64,000 nt of DNA from Vesta saturnalis (taxonomy: Eukaryota > Arthropoda > Insecta > Coleoptera > Lampyridae), in assembly GCA_036346205.1 (NCBI GenBank), contig JARFJB010001980.1:801100-865099 (forward strand), read 5' to 3'. Positions within the stretch are counted from its first letter, which is position 1. Each line of letters opens with the position of its first letter. The notes under the pieces were generated by a model. It was not told the origin of the DNA. It saw nothing but the letters and a program-made list of their open reading frames with translations, and searched no databases. Positions 10,031-20,497 of this stretch are shown piece after piece. The position numbers and the translations under genes were made by a program.

Positions 10031-12459
10031 TTAAGATACTGCCACGTGGACGTGATTTTATCGCATATTTTCCGGCAATTTCGAAATTATAAATTTTTCT
10101 TAGTACTGTACGTCTGAAATGCAGTATGAATTCATGCAATTGAATTTGATACCACTTAAATTTTTGGAAAGCTTTCGATTGTAACGTTTTATGATTTCTT
10201 CTTTACATATTTGGAATGTTTTCGAAATTTTTACAAATAGCGATAGTATTTAGAGTTCTTTTCTAAAGATGAAATGTAAGTTTTATTGTTTTTGTGGAAT
10301 TTGAAATTAAATGTGATTTACGTATTGGTATCGTTAATTAGTGAAACCTTTTTTACTAATTTGTTGGAAAATTGAATAGTTTTGTGTAAATAAATGTTTT
10401 CGTTATTTTAAATTTTGGTGAATGGATTTGAAATTTCCATGATGTAAAAATTAAGTATAAAATTTTTACGTTGTATGGTACATCTTTTGTGAATTTAAAT
10501 TGTAGCCGTCAAGCTGTCGCCTTTTATTTTCGTTAAAATCTTTAAACAAAGAGTTTGGGTTTTATATACGTTATTTTAAGATTCATTATAGAGTATTGTT
10601 ATCACAGACATATCACGTTACACGAGACAGCTTCGGGAATGCAGTTTTTCCAAAATACTTTCCGTTTTTAGCACGTATGATAGTGTAAATTAACGAAGCT
10701 ATTTAATTGGTTAAAACGAGATTTAAGGGAATTAAATTAAAAATGGCGACATCTAAATGATGTTGAAGTTAGTCGATCTCAAGTAGTTGAAAGGTCAGGT
10801 TTTTTTGTTTTCCGTTTCGCAGTATACGCAAAAGGCTTTAGTGTAATAGGAGGAAACAAGTTATATCGAAACAAAGGTGCATCGATCATTACCGTTGGAC
10901 AGTCTCCGTTTCCATTTGTACGGGATATTGGAAAGTTTCAACGCACTTACGGGTTATCTTATCGTAGTGTTTCGCTTTGTCAATAGTGACAATTTTCGGT
11001 CATAGAAGTAATTGGTTTTAGTGTACTTTGAAGTGCTGAACCTTTGTTCTGTTGATCTGTTTTAACGCATTTTGGTTATTCGGACTAATTTTAACGAGTT
11101 CCTGTTAAAGGAGTAGTTTAACGTATATCACGCAGCTCAAACAAGTAAAGTATAAGTTTGCCGTATATTGTGACGCTTTACTAGAGCTTAGAGTAAATAT
11201 GTTAACGTTAAAGAACACTTTGTAAATAACGCAATGCTAGCAAGTAACGGATAAATATTGGTGCATTTACGTTAAATAAAATGAAAAATTAGTTATTTGG
11301 TGCTTTTGGTTGAATTAACTGACGGAATTTAGTTGGTACTCGTACTAAATTCCGACGTAGAAATTCAATGGAGTCCTGTCGATTCAGCACCTGGTAGACC
11401 AGTTGTACGACTTATCATATTGTAGTCCAGAGGAAGGAGTGTATTCTATTGTAGTAGGTGTTAAGTAAGGTAAACTTTTACTTTTTTTATTCTGCTGGTG
11501 ATAACAATAAAGAGTGTGCTTTTTTTGCATGTGAGTGGAGGATGCATTCTAACTAAACTATTGTATAGAAGCCCTTGAGGCAATTTAAAAACAGGCGGAT
11601 TAAGACACACGATTTGAAGTTTTTTTATCTGTGTAATGATGTGACTTGAGAGTTTATTTCACGAAGATTAGTCAAATTTATGTTACCGATATCTTTATTG
11701 TTTCCGTTGTATTGATTAAAAGGTAGTTATTAAGTAAGATGGCTTTGCAAGCGTCGACTGAATTTTGTTATTATTTTTGGTTTCTTGTTTTGAATGGTAA
11801 AATTTAATGTGTTTTTGTAACTGTACCTACTAAAATTTAACATGTAAATGCCATAATATACGAACATTTTTAATGCTTATAATAGATATCAACGTATTGT
11901 GACTTCGTCGTCTGTGCCTACGATTTTATCGACGTAAAGTACAAAGTTGAAAGATTAGATATTTGGATTCACATTTAAGACTTCTAGTCATTGAATTATT
12001 TTTGAGAAATTTTGAGTTAAGTAATTTTGCAGCGACAACACCCATTTATCGTTCACTTTGATTGTAATCAATTTTATTGAAATTATGCAGGTTTTTAAAG
12101 CTACTTTTTGATGCTTCATTAAGTTTTAACGTAATGACTAATGAGAATATCTCTATTTGAGCGTTTTCTACCGGGATATCAACAATGAATGACCGAAAAC
12201 ATATTGCTTTTTACATAATTTTTATCAAAAGTTTATTCCAAGTTACTAGTGAAATTAGGCACAAATATTTATTTCATCTTCGATTGACATTTCATAAACG
12301 TACATAGATTTTTACTTTTTCAATTATTCCTTTATCTACATTTGTAAATACAATAAAATAGTTTTTTTCAAAACTCATTAATAAATTAACCAGGATTTTC
12401 AAGGTAAATTTATTCGTGTATTTTATGCCTTTTTCGTAAATAAATTTTTTTAGGTTATA
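10031..12459. other. No gene recognised (2.4 kb)
   Basis: Uniformly AT-rich sequence without open frames of note, tandem repeats or inverted repeats that I could detect. Could be intronic, intergenic or very old repeat. Confidence 0.5.
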
Positions 12460-12760
12460 ATGCCTTTTACTGTGGAACAAGACAAGCGTATTTTGGAAGC
12501 TTATTTCCGAAACGGCGAAAAAGATGTAGATGGAAACTGGAAGTATTCAGTACGATTATGTGTTGAAGAATATCAACATAACTTTCAGAACATCGAATTA
12601 GATGATGATGTTTTATGCCGACACATTTGAATAATTGTTTTCATGAGCACGGTAGTGTTTGCAAGGGAAAATCTACGGGTCACACAACTGTACTTACAGA
12701 GGAAGTAGTGGAAAATGTACGCACACATTTGGAAAGAAGTCCGACAAAACCTTTTTCTAT
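12460..12760 (+). pseudogene. Transposase N-terminal (DUF4817-like HTH) remnant
   Basis: ATG at 12460 opens 56 codons (MPFTVEQDKRILEAYFRNGE) ending at TGA 12628-12630. In the next frame the sequence continues HEHGSVCKGKSTGHT and then ENVRTHLERSPTKPF, the order found in the helix-turn-helix N-terminal domain of mariner-related insect transposases. No catalytic domain follows. Confidence 0.5.
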
Positions 12761-13506
12761 AATCCGTTTTATAGATAATTGCCAAGTTTAATTTTATTTT
12801 TCTATTTTTAACTGTAATATAAACATAAAAGACCATTCATTCCAACGGGTAGTGAAGTGTGCGTCGGGATATCGTTATATTTGTATGTAAATAATATGTG
12901 CACTAATTGAAAATCTTTACTCTTTATTTACTATACTTTAGCTGAATTGATCTCATTTACATGCACGTTTGAGATCTAAAAAACAATGCATTATTAATTC
13001 ATTATTTGCTGTGATTTAGATAAATATATACAGATTTGAGTTATCTTAAAAAACAATAGGCACATCATAAAGTAGACATAATGACTAGTTCCATATGAGA
13101 AGGACTAAATCAGTGGTATATAATCTGAAATAAGTTTTTGTTCAGAAATTAGAATGCAATGCAAAAGTGATATCTATCATTAAGTTAAATAAGTTCTTTT
13201 TTTCCATTATAATGTATTTGTGATGTTCACCAGTGTACATTCAAAGGTGGTCAGCAAAAATGGTGTACCTGACTTGTGCTGAATATGTTGAATGTATGCA
13301 TTTATAATAAACTAACCAGTCATACATGTAATTTGTTTTCACTAATATAACAAATATATCATACATTGATTTCTAATTAATGAAAAATTCATTTAAATGT
13401 TTTAATGTCATTGTAAAGGTAACATCATCCAATATCACTCCTTTTTTTAAATATTCACTCTCCACATATTCACACACTTTCTTCGAGTTCTCAGCTGTAA
13501 TTTTTT
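12761..13506. other. No gene recognised
   Basis: AT-rich spacer; nothing identifiable. Confidence 0.5.
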
Positions 13507-13791
13507 TCAATTCTTCATTGCCAATTGCTTAACACCTTTCATTTGAAATGTCACATTCCTCACTGCTATCCGATTTTTCAATGGGAGACGAAGGACAGCA
13601 TGACCATTTTCAACTAGTAGCTTGTCTAGAAAGGTTTCTTCAGCAACACATTCTTGTAATTGGGATAATGGCATTGTCATCGTTCTTTCTTTTTCTTTTT
13701 TCATAAATTGGTATACATTGTAGATAATTTGCCGCCCTTGGCTATGAATTACCTTTCGATTATTCATTTTCAACCTGACAACAAAATTCAT
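13507..13791 (-). pseudogene. Possible transposase N-terminal remnant
   Basis: 94-codon frame. The segment NNRKVIHSQGRQIIYNVYQF followed by MKKEKE resembles the start of a family of insect DDE transposases with an HTH N-terminus, and a Pro-Leu-Ser stretch follows at the expected place. The rest does not match what I know. Low-level recognition only; it could also be a small host exon. Confidence 0.35.
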
Positions 13792-14346
13792 ACATTATTG
13801 CCTATTTCAAACCACTCATGTCAATATAAACAAAAAGATCATTAAACGCTCATCTAAACAGTTTTTACTCTCTAAACTGTACATTATTCTCGTAACCAAA
13901 TTATGGTTAAAAAGCAAAATTTGTTTTAAACATTACTTTTAGTACATAAAAGCACTTACAAAACTTGAATTTGACGAGTAAATACCATGTATTGGTTTAA
14001 TACACCAGAAATACGCCTTGGAAGTCCAGAAAATCTGTAATATCAATTAAAAATAATAAATGATAATTTTTAACCAAATTTTTATATACCTTATAACAAT
14101 TTCCCTTTAGTCTTAGGAAAGACTAAATTACAATTATTGAAGTTTTTGTACGTCTACATAATACGCAATTCGTCATTCACCAAAGTTTTTGTCATTTATG
14201 GTAGTATTTATTTTAATATCTGCGTTTACACCACTGGACATAGCACAATTTTCATTTTAAGGATGCGGAACAGTAGTACTGTTCTAGGAGCGGCACGGTC
14301 AAACAATGATGATCGCACTGTATTTGGATTTTGGTAGTAAGTTACT
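13792..14346. other. No gene recognised
   Basis: AT-rich flank of piggyBac-like element 2; the 66-codon plus frame at 14137-14337 has no recognisable feature. Confidence 0.5.
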
Positions 14347-14350
14347 TTAA

Positions 14351-14414
14351 CCCTCCTATTGTGTTAACATTTTGGTTTCCCTAATTGTGTTCGGGTCATT
14401 ATGACCCGGGAGCC
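14351..14414 (+). repeat. piggyBac element 2, left terminal repeat
   Basis: CCCTCCTATTGTGTT at the tip, then a second partial copy (CCTAATTGTGTTCGG) running into the palindrome CGGGTCATTATGACCCG. The right end (about 42705-42742) has a single copy of the same arrangement. Confidence 0.85.
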
Positions 14415-14575
14415 TCTAGTTGTCATTAAATTGACATAACAGTAAATAATAGTAAGAAATAACGTGTAGTGTTTATTATTTATTATATTTTATTACGTTA
14501 TATTATTTGTATTACATATTATTATAAATTTTATGTAAAGAATATCTGAAAAACGTAGTAGTTAGGTATATACAT

Positions 14576-15101
14576 TTATTTGTTACAGCCTTGACAGTAG
14601 TAACACACAAGAGCCTTGCATAGGTATTTTGAGCAATTACAACATACGATATTCGGTTTATTATCATTTGAAAAAGGACAAAAATTACATCTTTTACGCC
14701 TGGTTGTGGTTGATTGTTCCCTTACTTCGGCATTACTGGTTGAAAAACGTGAATTTATAACCATTTCAGCTGCAGATATACTTCGAGGATGCGTTTTCTT
14801 TCTTTCAATGATGGATTGGTCAAGGTATTTCCCAGTTCTTCAAGAAATAGTGGTCATTTTGCAAGTTTTCCAGCATTCCAGGTTGGAGTTACTTCACACC
14901 ACAGAACATAAGCGTTGTAAGCTAAAACGTCCATTATATTGTGAAAGATAAACATTGGCCATCTTTTAGTTTGCCGTCTGTTGTGGGTGTTATTATTAAC
15001 CTGTCTAACGTGTCTACAGCTATAGTTTTGTACCAATCTAAAATCTTAAACAGCCTTTTATGATCTGCGTTATACACTCCGTTATCATGATGCATGGTGC
15101 T
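14576..15101 (-). pseudogene. piggyBac transposase, C-terminal half
   Basis: Continues the gene interrupted at the Polinton insertion. From the Polinton edge the minus strand reads STMHHDNGVYNADHKR, then (14854-15036) KRWPMFIFHNIMDVLAYNAY, the end of the DDE_Tnp_1_7 domain, and after breaks (14576-14764) a Cys-rich tail RKRCNFCPFSNDNKPNIVCC with CxxC pairs, the zinc-binding C-terminal domain. Separated by stops and frame changes, so old or poorly sequenced as well as split. Confidence 0.9.
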
Positions 15102-15107
15102 CATGAG
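15102..15107. repeat. Polinton target-site duplication, left
   Basis: CATGAG, identical to 41246-41251. Six bases is the Polinton norm. Confidence 0.95.
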
Positions 15108-15445
15108 AGTAGGTAAGATTGGAGACTTCTAGAACACACCACATTTCCAAGGTCCCACATTTCCAAGGTTGCCACAAAACCAAGGTCCCCACCGTACCAA
15201 GGTCAAAAAAGCGCAATGTGTGACCTAAATACATATCATTAACACAAAACCAAGGTCGCAAACCCCGCTTTCCTGTTCCACTACTACAAGGCTATCCGTG
15301 TGACATATCATCACCACAAAGCCAGGGTCACAAAGCCCGCTTTCCTGTTCCACTACTACAAGGCCATCACTGTAACCTACTTTACCAGTATTGCAAAAGA
15401 CCACCCAAATGCTACTTTTACCCAAGGCCACCTCACTTGTATGTT
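15108..15445 (+). repeat. Polinton terminal inverted repeat, left
   Basis: Matches 40909-41245 inverted over its whole length, with one visible difference (AAAA versus AAA near 15395). Inside it a ~72-bp unit ending TTCCACTACTACAAGGC is tandemly duplicated with changes, and CCAAGGT words recur. Confidence 0.95.
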
Positions 15446-15659
15446 GCTCCTGTAACGGATTGACATCTGGCTGCCATCGGTTTATTCTAACCCCACACAT
15501 GAAACATTCAACCGTATCGTCTGAAGATGTGGAAATGAATCCTGCTGCAGCAAGCGATGAGGGCGAGTGAACCCCAGACCATGTTCGATACGTTAGTAAT
15601 CGTTTATCGAAACAATTGTAATACTGAGGATAATAAAAGTTCGGTGGCACGTCGCACAT
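15225..15659 (-). pseudogene. BIR-domain (IAP-like) protein, truncated by the terminal repeat
   Basis: Residues 20-73 match the baculoviral IAP repeat: RLLTYRTW, then LAAAGFISTSSDD, CFMC (C52, C55), W62 and H73. In this zinc fold three Cys and one His bind zinc, and IAP proteins block caspases or act in ubiquitin signalling. The last zinc Cys is missing because from residue 72 on the frame reads into the terminal repeat; the remaining ~70 residues are translated repeat. The start is the ATG at 15659. It lies 78 bp behind the Cys-rich gene on the same strand. A second copy of its first 22 codons lies at the other end of the element (40571). A role as apoptosis inhibitor is inference and needs an intact copy. 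Confidence 0.7.
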
Positions 15660-15737
15660 GTTTTCACTAGAGGATAAACTAAGCGACTGGCATAAAATAT
15701 TTTATTACATACAATATATAGACAGCAAAACAAACTA

Positions 15738-16256
15738 TTAATAATCAACATAACATACTTCCTCACACAAATAACAAGAATCATCATCATAAACATCATA
15801 TAAAGTGGTTAATGGCGCTCTACATGATGAGCACCAGTATTCATCATGTGAAAGGTAGTACAACAATGTCCATCGCTCCATATGGGTGTGGTGGTCCACC
15901 ACGCGGTAATCTCCTGGTTTCAACGTGGAGTAACATGCATAACATAAACACATACCACCAACCAGATGGTAGCGAATGTACAACGCAACTATGTGAGAGT
16001 AATCTTTCAAACTACTCCCCGAGACGTGGTCAGAGATTCGCTTACCCAAGGTGTCAAACCATGCCGAATCCCACTTTACATCTTCATATTGCATACGCAG
16101 TACTGATGTTATGGAAGGCGGTAGTATTCCTTTCTTTTCAAAATTTACCCAGTTCGGAATTAATTGACATGCCCGTCGCGTGCTAATTTGAAATAAGGTT
16201 TGTGGTTGGTGCACTTCAGGAGTCTTCCAATCGTCTTGCACTGGAGTAACTGACAT
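15738..16256 (-). CDS. Cys-rich protein with three CxxC pairs (172 codons)
   Basis: Complete frame from ATG at 16256. Residues 1-100 lack recognised motifs. The C-terminal 70 residues hold CYAC (105-108), a His cluster (122-125), CSSC (142-145) and CYLC (161-164), a layout that could bind two or three zinc ions, followed by an acidic YDDD patch. I do not recognise the family; RING-like or viral regulatory zinc proteins are possible. It is the outermost intact gene at the left end, next to the BIR gene and divergent from the plus-strand block. Confidence 0.6.
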   Translation of the reverse strand: MSVTPVQDDWKTPEVHQPQTLFQISTRRACQLIPNWVNFEKKGILPPSITSVLRMQYEDVKWDSAWFDTLGKRISDHVSGSSLKDYSHIVALYIRYHLVGGMCLCYACYSTLKPGDYRVVDHHTHMERWTLLYYLSHDEYWCSSCRAPLTTLYDVYDDDSCYLCEEVCYVDY

Positions 16257-16614
16257 AGTGAAGATTGGTAACTATGGTATATGTAAAAAACCCCTCCCTT
16301 TAAGTATACGAATAATACTGAGTGGGGGTATATAACCTTATGCAGTGAACTTGTTGTGGCAAAGTGGAACAACCTTGGAATTAAGTATGCCTAGGAATCC
16401 TTAAAGTAGTGGTGAATACAAGGTTGGAAAAAAAACAAAATGAGTAACAGCCTTGAACGAAAAGAAAACCTTGAAAAGGTGTAACCGACAAGACCGCTAA
16501 AGCAACGTGTGGTATAATGTGAAGGTCACGTAAGTAGCCTTGATGAGTGTACATAGAGGGGAGAGTGTCATATATAAAAGAGAGGGAATGTATGTAAAGC
16601 CAGTATCGTACATA
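16257..16614. promoter_or_regulatory. Divergent promoter region with a TATA box
   Basis: A strong TATA box (TATATAAAAG, 16571-16580) precedes the ATG at 16615, with a possible initiator GCCAGT near 16598-16603. A second TATA-like string GGGTATATAACC lies at about 16325-16336. The region separates the minus-strand Cys-rich gene from the plus-strand block and probably drives both. Confidence 0.5.
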
Positions 16615-17271
16615 ATGGATAACATCGTACGTCAAGCCATAGAAAAGGCGAAGATTATCGGTGCTATAAGTTCAAGTAAATATTGCGATATTTTGCTTAA
16701 TAATGTGCATTATTTCTTAAATAAAAGTAAAACAAAGTTTGTTAGTGTCGGTCTATCACCCAAATTTGGATTTGAGCCAGTCGTAAAACTCGGTGGATCG
16801 AAGAGTGGTGGAGTGGTGTTTGACAAGCAGGAATGGCGTATACTTATGGATAATCAAGGGGTGATTACTAATTATTTCTACAGTCCTGATGGAACATGGC
16901 TACCTACCAAACTGGGATCGAAGACTGTCTCGTACGAAAATATTAACAAGAAAAAAATTATACGCCTCTGTGATAGTGAAGAAGTTGATGTCTATTTAGG
17001 ATGGGAGTCTATAGAACAGTTATGGAAGCTTTTGAAGATAATATATTACCGATTGGAGTTGGCAGATACTGTGAACTTTCCAGAGTTTTATAAAAACCTA
17101 ATAAAGTCGGCAGCGGCAATTCCTGAATGTAACATTCACCAAGTTATAGGTCCATTGCATGATGTATTTGAGGTTAACATAGCCTGCCTTCTGGAAATGG
17201 AAGAATTTGCCAAGGAGAAACTATATATGGATATGGATCTTGCCAAACCTATACCTGAAAGGGGGGGATAA
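16615..17271 (+). CDS. Uncharacterised Polinton protein (218 codons)
   Basis: I start it at ATG 16615 rather than upstream because the longer frame (from 16540) would include the TATA box. Residues ~30-70 (FVSVGLSPKFGFEPVVKLGG ... VVFDKQEWRILMD) alternate beta-like stretches and end in an EW-type helix start, loosely like the PC4-type single-stranded DNA-binding fold; that is a weak guess. The rest is mixed helix without Cys clusters or membrane segments. First gene of a tight plus-strand trio; open throughout, which suggests it is or was used. Confidence 0.7.
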   Translation: MDNIVRQAIEKAKIIGAISSSKYCDILLNNVHYFLNKSKTKFVSVGLSPKFGFEPVVKLGGSKSGGVVFDKQEWRILMDNQGVITNYFYSPDGTWLPTKLGSKTVSYENINKKKIIRLCDSEEVDVYLGWESIEQLWKLLKIIYYRLELADTVNFPEFYKNLIKSAAAIPECNIHQVIGPLHDVFEVNIACLLEMEEFAKEKLYMDMDLAKPIPERGG

Positions 17272-17314
17272 CGCGCTTGTAGTCAATAGGGGATAGTATT
17301 AGGTGTTAGTCAAT

Positions 17315-17680
17315 ATGTGGATGTGTTATAGTGCGGAGTCGTGGCCTAAAGCTGTAGATTGTGTTAGTGCAGTCCAAAGACTAATATGCCAGTTACAATC
17401 ATTAGAATTCGATGCTGATCATGAAAAAGTGTATGGAATGGGTAGATTTAGTGATGACTATTTAAATAATCTAGTTAATAAGTATGGGGGAGGAATACGC
17501 CTTTGTGAAAAATACTTAACATCGCATGTAGGTGATATAGAGTGTATTTGTTGTATAAAGCGATTAATAGAAGACCTTAAAGAAATATCATTGGAGCAAT
17601 TTATACACGAAATAGAACGATATTTACCGAATTTTGAGCCATCAGATGACGACTCACCCAGTGAAGAAGGTGCGCATTAA
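17315..17680 (+). CDS. Uncharacterised small Polinton protein (121 codons)
   Basis: I start at ATG 17315; the longer frame begins with GTG. It is helical in character, with a CICC pair in the middle and an acidic C-terminus (EPSDDDSPSEE). The end overlaps the start of the next gene by 35 bases in another frame, a compact viral-style arrangement. Family not recognised. Confidence 0.6.
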   Translation: MWMCYSAESWPKAVDCVSAVQRLICQLQSLEFDADHEKVYGMGRFSDDYLNNLVNKYGGGIRLCEKYLTSHVGDIECICCIKRLIEDLKEISLEQFIHEIERYLPNFEPSDDDSPSEEGAH

Positions 17681-17879
17681 TGAGTCCAAAAACGTAGTTC
17701 ACTACATAGTAGTATGGGAGTTGGCGCACAGACATGCGCGAAAAGGAGAATGGGAACAATTAGCTAGAGATTCTGCACGATTTAAAAAAAGAATAGGCGA
17801 CTGTGATAATATAATTTCACCAATTCTCGAAAAACAGCATCGTGAATGTGTGTTTGTCAGACGCTTTAGTAGTATGTAG
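17646..17879 (+). CDS. Small basic conserved Polinton protein (77 codons)
   Basis: Starts at ATG 17646 inside the end of the preceding gene. Pattern KKVRINESKNVVHYIVVWEL, then HRHARKGEWEQLARDSARFK: basic and helical. I recognise similar small basic proteins from other arthropod Polintons but know no function; DNA or capsid-interior binding would fit the charge. A poly(A) signal follows 26 bases after the stop. Confidence 0.65.
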   Translation: MTTHPVKKVRINESKNVVHYIVVWELAHRHARKGEWEQLARDSARFKKRIGDCDNIISPILEKQHRECVFVRRFSSM

Positions 17880-17904
17880 TGATGTATATGTATATGATAG
17901 TATT

Positions 17905-17936
17905 AATAAAAAAAAGTAAAAAAAGATCTGTTTATT
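17905..17936. promoter_or_regulatory. Poly(A) signals of converging genes
   Basis: AATAAA at 17905-17910 for the plus-strand trio and, inverted, TTTATT at 17931-17936 for the minus-strand integrase, whose stop is 45 bases away. Typical convergent 3' ends. Confidence 0.6.
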
Positions 17937-17980
17937 GCATATTAATATTACAGTATATATAATTAAGGTTAAGTAGCGTA

Positions 17981-18903
17981 TTACACAATGTCTTTGGTAG
18001 AAATCCAGGAGTTGTGAGAAGTATCAAAACCCAACCACTTATCGAGAGCTTTATTCCCTTGACGTCGGATGACACGTTCAACTAGATGAATGTCTGAATG
18101 TTTAACACTTTGTAGTTCGGGCTCATAGAACCGATCTTGAATCTCTTCATCTCGACTATCAAGTAATGTGTAGGTGAGTGGGCTTGAACGTTTAACTGTT
18201 GATATTCGAAAGACTTCGTAACTCCAATTAGGTGTGTACCCCTTAGAGAATATGCTCTTATGTTTGCTAATGCGTACATGTTCCCCCACTTTAAATTTAG
18301 GTGTTTTACGGTCAAGAATTTTTTGACATTTTAAATGTTTCGAAATAGATACACTATTTTTTTCCGATACATCTACCGGTTTGTAGCCAGTTGTTCTATG
18401 CTTTCTTGAATTATACTCGGCGACAATGTGCGGTAATATTGATAGCCACTTATATGATCCTTGCATGCTGAATGTTTTCCACATTATTGCTTTAAGGGTA
18501 CGATTGACACGTTCGACTATGCTACTTTTCAAGGTGGAATAACTACTGTAATGATTGATATTGAATTTTTTCATTACTTTTTTAAATTCTGCATTATAGA
18601 ACTCAGTTCCCATATCAGTTTGTATATGTGTAGGCATCTTTTGCAATCCAGATAGCAGTTTATCCATTACCTCCGCGACTAGTTTACCATTCTTGCGTTT
18701 GATGGGGAAAGCCCAGACATATTTAGAGAAGGCATTAATTATTACTAAAATATATCGAAATCCTTTATTCACATGAGCATAAGGTATCATTTCCACTAAA
18801 TCAGCTTGAAAGAGATCATTTAAACCTTTTAGTACTACACAACGTCGCGGAAAATTTCTCCTTGCTGGTTTGTGCAGTTCTTCAACAACATCGGTTTACT
18901 CAT
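17981..18903 (-). pseudogene. INT: Retroviral-type integrase with chromodomain (INT), one frameshift
   Basis: Catalyses insertion of the linear element with a 6-bp stagger. Visible: ADLVEMIPYA (first Asp, just upstream of the 17981-18796 frame), TDMGTEF (second Asp), IVERVNRTLK (Glu), then a basic region and a C-terminal chromodomain (VIRRQGNKALDKWLGF ... SWISTKD), the layout of Polinton integrases. The likely start is ATG 18903. After its third codon the reading frame is lost: one base appears missing in the T3 run at 18895-18897 (plus-strand letters), and the HKPARRNFPRR stretch continues in the frame used by the rest. About 307 residues if intact, normal for the family. Everything after the single break is open to the stop. 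Confidence 0.85.
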
Positions 18904-19304
18904 TTTTACTTTGGATTGTAGTAGAATCTCTAGGATGAATAATTGTTCTTTGTCGAAAGTGATATCTTTTGGAATTATAGGTTGAATCACACCTGCCTTA
19001 CGAATCGTTTTATTATTTAGAAACAGCGGTGTCGTATATATTACAGTATCCACTCGAAGATGAATATCTCGAGGTAACCACTTACAATGCAATATTTTTC
19101 CTCTGTAGGAAAGAAATATCTACCATTGATACCCAATGGAATATCTACTGTTGTCTGTTGCAAGACACCTTGCAAGGTAAAATAAGTCTCGTAATATATA
19201 TCACTTTGCTTCGTAGCATCACTGCGATGATGAGTAATATGTTTTCCAAATTTATCCACTGTCATTTGTTGATGAAGATGTCCGCCAAATTTATCTATGG
19301 GCAT
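18904..19304 (-). pseudogene. Conserved Polinton protein with DKFG repeats, frameshifted
   Basis: The frame 19041-19304 begins MPIDKFGGHLHQQMTVDKFG, two DKFG-H units. The likely continuation (RDIHLRVDTVIYTTPLF, then QPIIPKDITFDKEQ) lies in another frame at about 18904-19092, so one indel separates them around 19070-19090. No catalytic motif. Its position between the integrase and the next structural-type gene, and the short repeats, would fit a virion component, but that is a guess. The integrase start overlaps its end. Confidence 0.55.
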
Positions 19305-19479
19305 AACTGATGGGCATGTAGTACTGCCTTTAGTGGTAGTCGGTGTAACAATGAAATGAAAAGGATATAGTAATAGGTTTATAACAAGAGCTGTTACTGT
19401 ATTACTTTTGCTTCACGTAGTTCATCAATTATATATACTACTTCGTTGTGATTGCTAGTATTTCCTGTCGACATTGATC
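19305..19479. other. Short spacer
   Basis: No motif beyond AT-rich sequence; likely the 3' and 5' ends of the two flanking minus-strand genes. Confidence 0.5.
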
Positions 19480-20464
19480 CTAATAATTCCGTAGCCAATC
19501 TACTAACTTATTCGGGTTATTCCACGGTACAAATTCAATAGCTTTGTTATTGTATCGCAATAGTTGCATGCCACCACCTCTTTTAGAGATAGAAGTTGTT
19601 CGAGATCTTGTGGTTGGAGGGGCAATAGATGATGTAGCAGACCGTTTTCTAGGTTGAAGTAATGGTTTAATGATTTCCACATATTTTTTACTATTGTTTC
19701 CACGGATTTGGTCTGTCGAGTTATAATTACGTCGGGCAGCATTAGTACGACGCAATATGTCGTTGTATTGCTGTAGGTCACTCTTTTTGTACCCCGTAGG
19801 AATTTTTTTAAAAAGTAGTTCATATAATCTCGGTGTTCCTTCATAGTCTAGGGAGAATCCATCAGGAAGAGTGATACGAAGGTTTTTACCAATAAAGTCT
19901 AATTCAGCATCACCAATAAAAAAATTTCTCTTCTTCCGGAATGAAATGTACGCCATATGTTAAGTCATACTCGTCTTCTGTATCTCTAAATATACCTTCA
20001 ACGTAGTACTTAGCTAATCCTTGGTATTGATTTAGATAATCTTCAAAGGCGGGTTGAGATCCAGCAGCTAACAGTTCTGATTTCAATTGTTGTAAAGTAG
20101 GAATTTCCACATCATCATCGTTAGTGGTATCAGCAATTACAGTTTCCTGCGAAGGTTGCGCAATGGTTGCGGGAACAAGAGTGAGTGGAGCCTTCCGTAA
20201 TCCAGCTGTTTTAGGTGTGTGATGTAAAAAAACTTCAGTTTCTTGTGCAATGACTTCATTTTTGACAGCTTCTGGCGTAAGGGGTTCAGCTTTGATGAGA
20301 GAGCCATCTTTCTTAGTAATCAATTGCTGTAAGGGTTGTGTGATATGTTTAAAGTGTGCTTCTATTGCACGTTCTGTAAGAGCGGTATCTTCTTTCAAAG
20401 TAGCATATTTTTGTTGCACGCTCTTGCGAGAACGCAAAATGTCTTGTACTAAGCGCTCCTTCAT
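19480..20464 (-). pseudogene. Conserved Polinton protein of unknown function, frameshifted in a homopolymer
   Basis: The N-terminal half (19910-20464) is charged and helical (coiled-coil-like first 60 residues, then a Pro/Thr-rich linker) and ends YDLTYGVHFIPEEE. The C-terminal half (19480-19956) reads KFFIGDAELDFIGKNLRI, then EGTPRLYELLFKKIPTGY and DILRRTNAARRNY, a block I know from Polintons of many animals and that has no established role. The halves are joined across an A7 run (19918-19924) by one surplus base. A Ser/Arg-rich stretch follows near the end. The ATPase gene precedes it with a 33-bp gap. Confidence 0.8.
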
Positions 20465-20497
20465 TACGACTGCATATGTTCCGTACTGCTACCATAT

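Noticed and set aside
15812..16186. 124-codon plus frame
   Set aside because: Shadow of the Cys-rich minus-strand gene, which has the better composition and zinc pattern.
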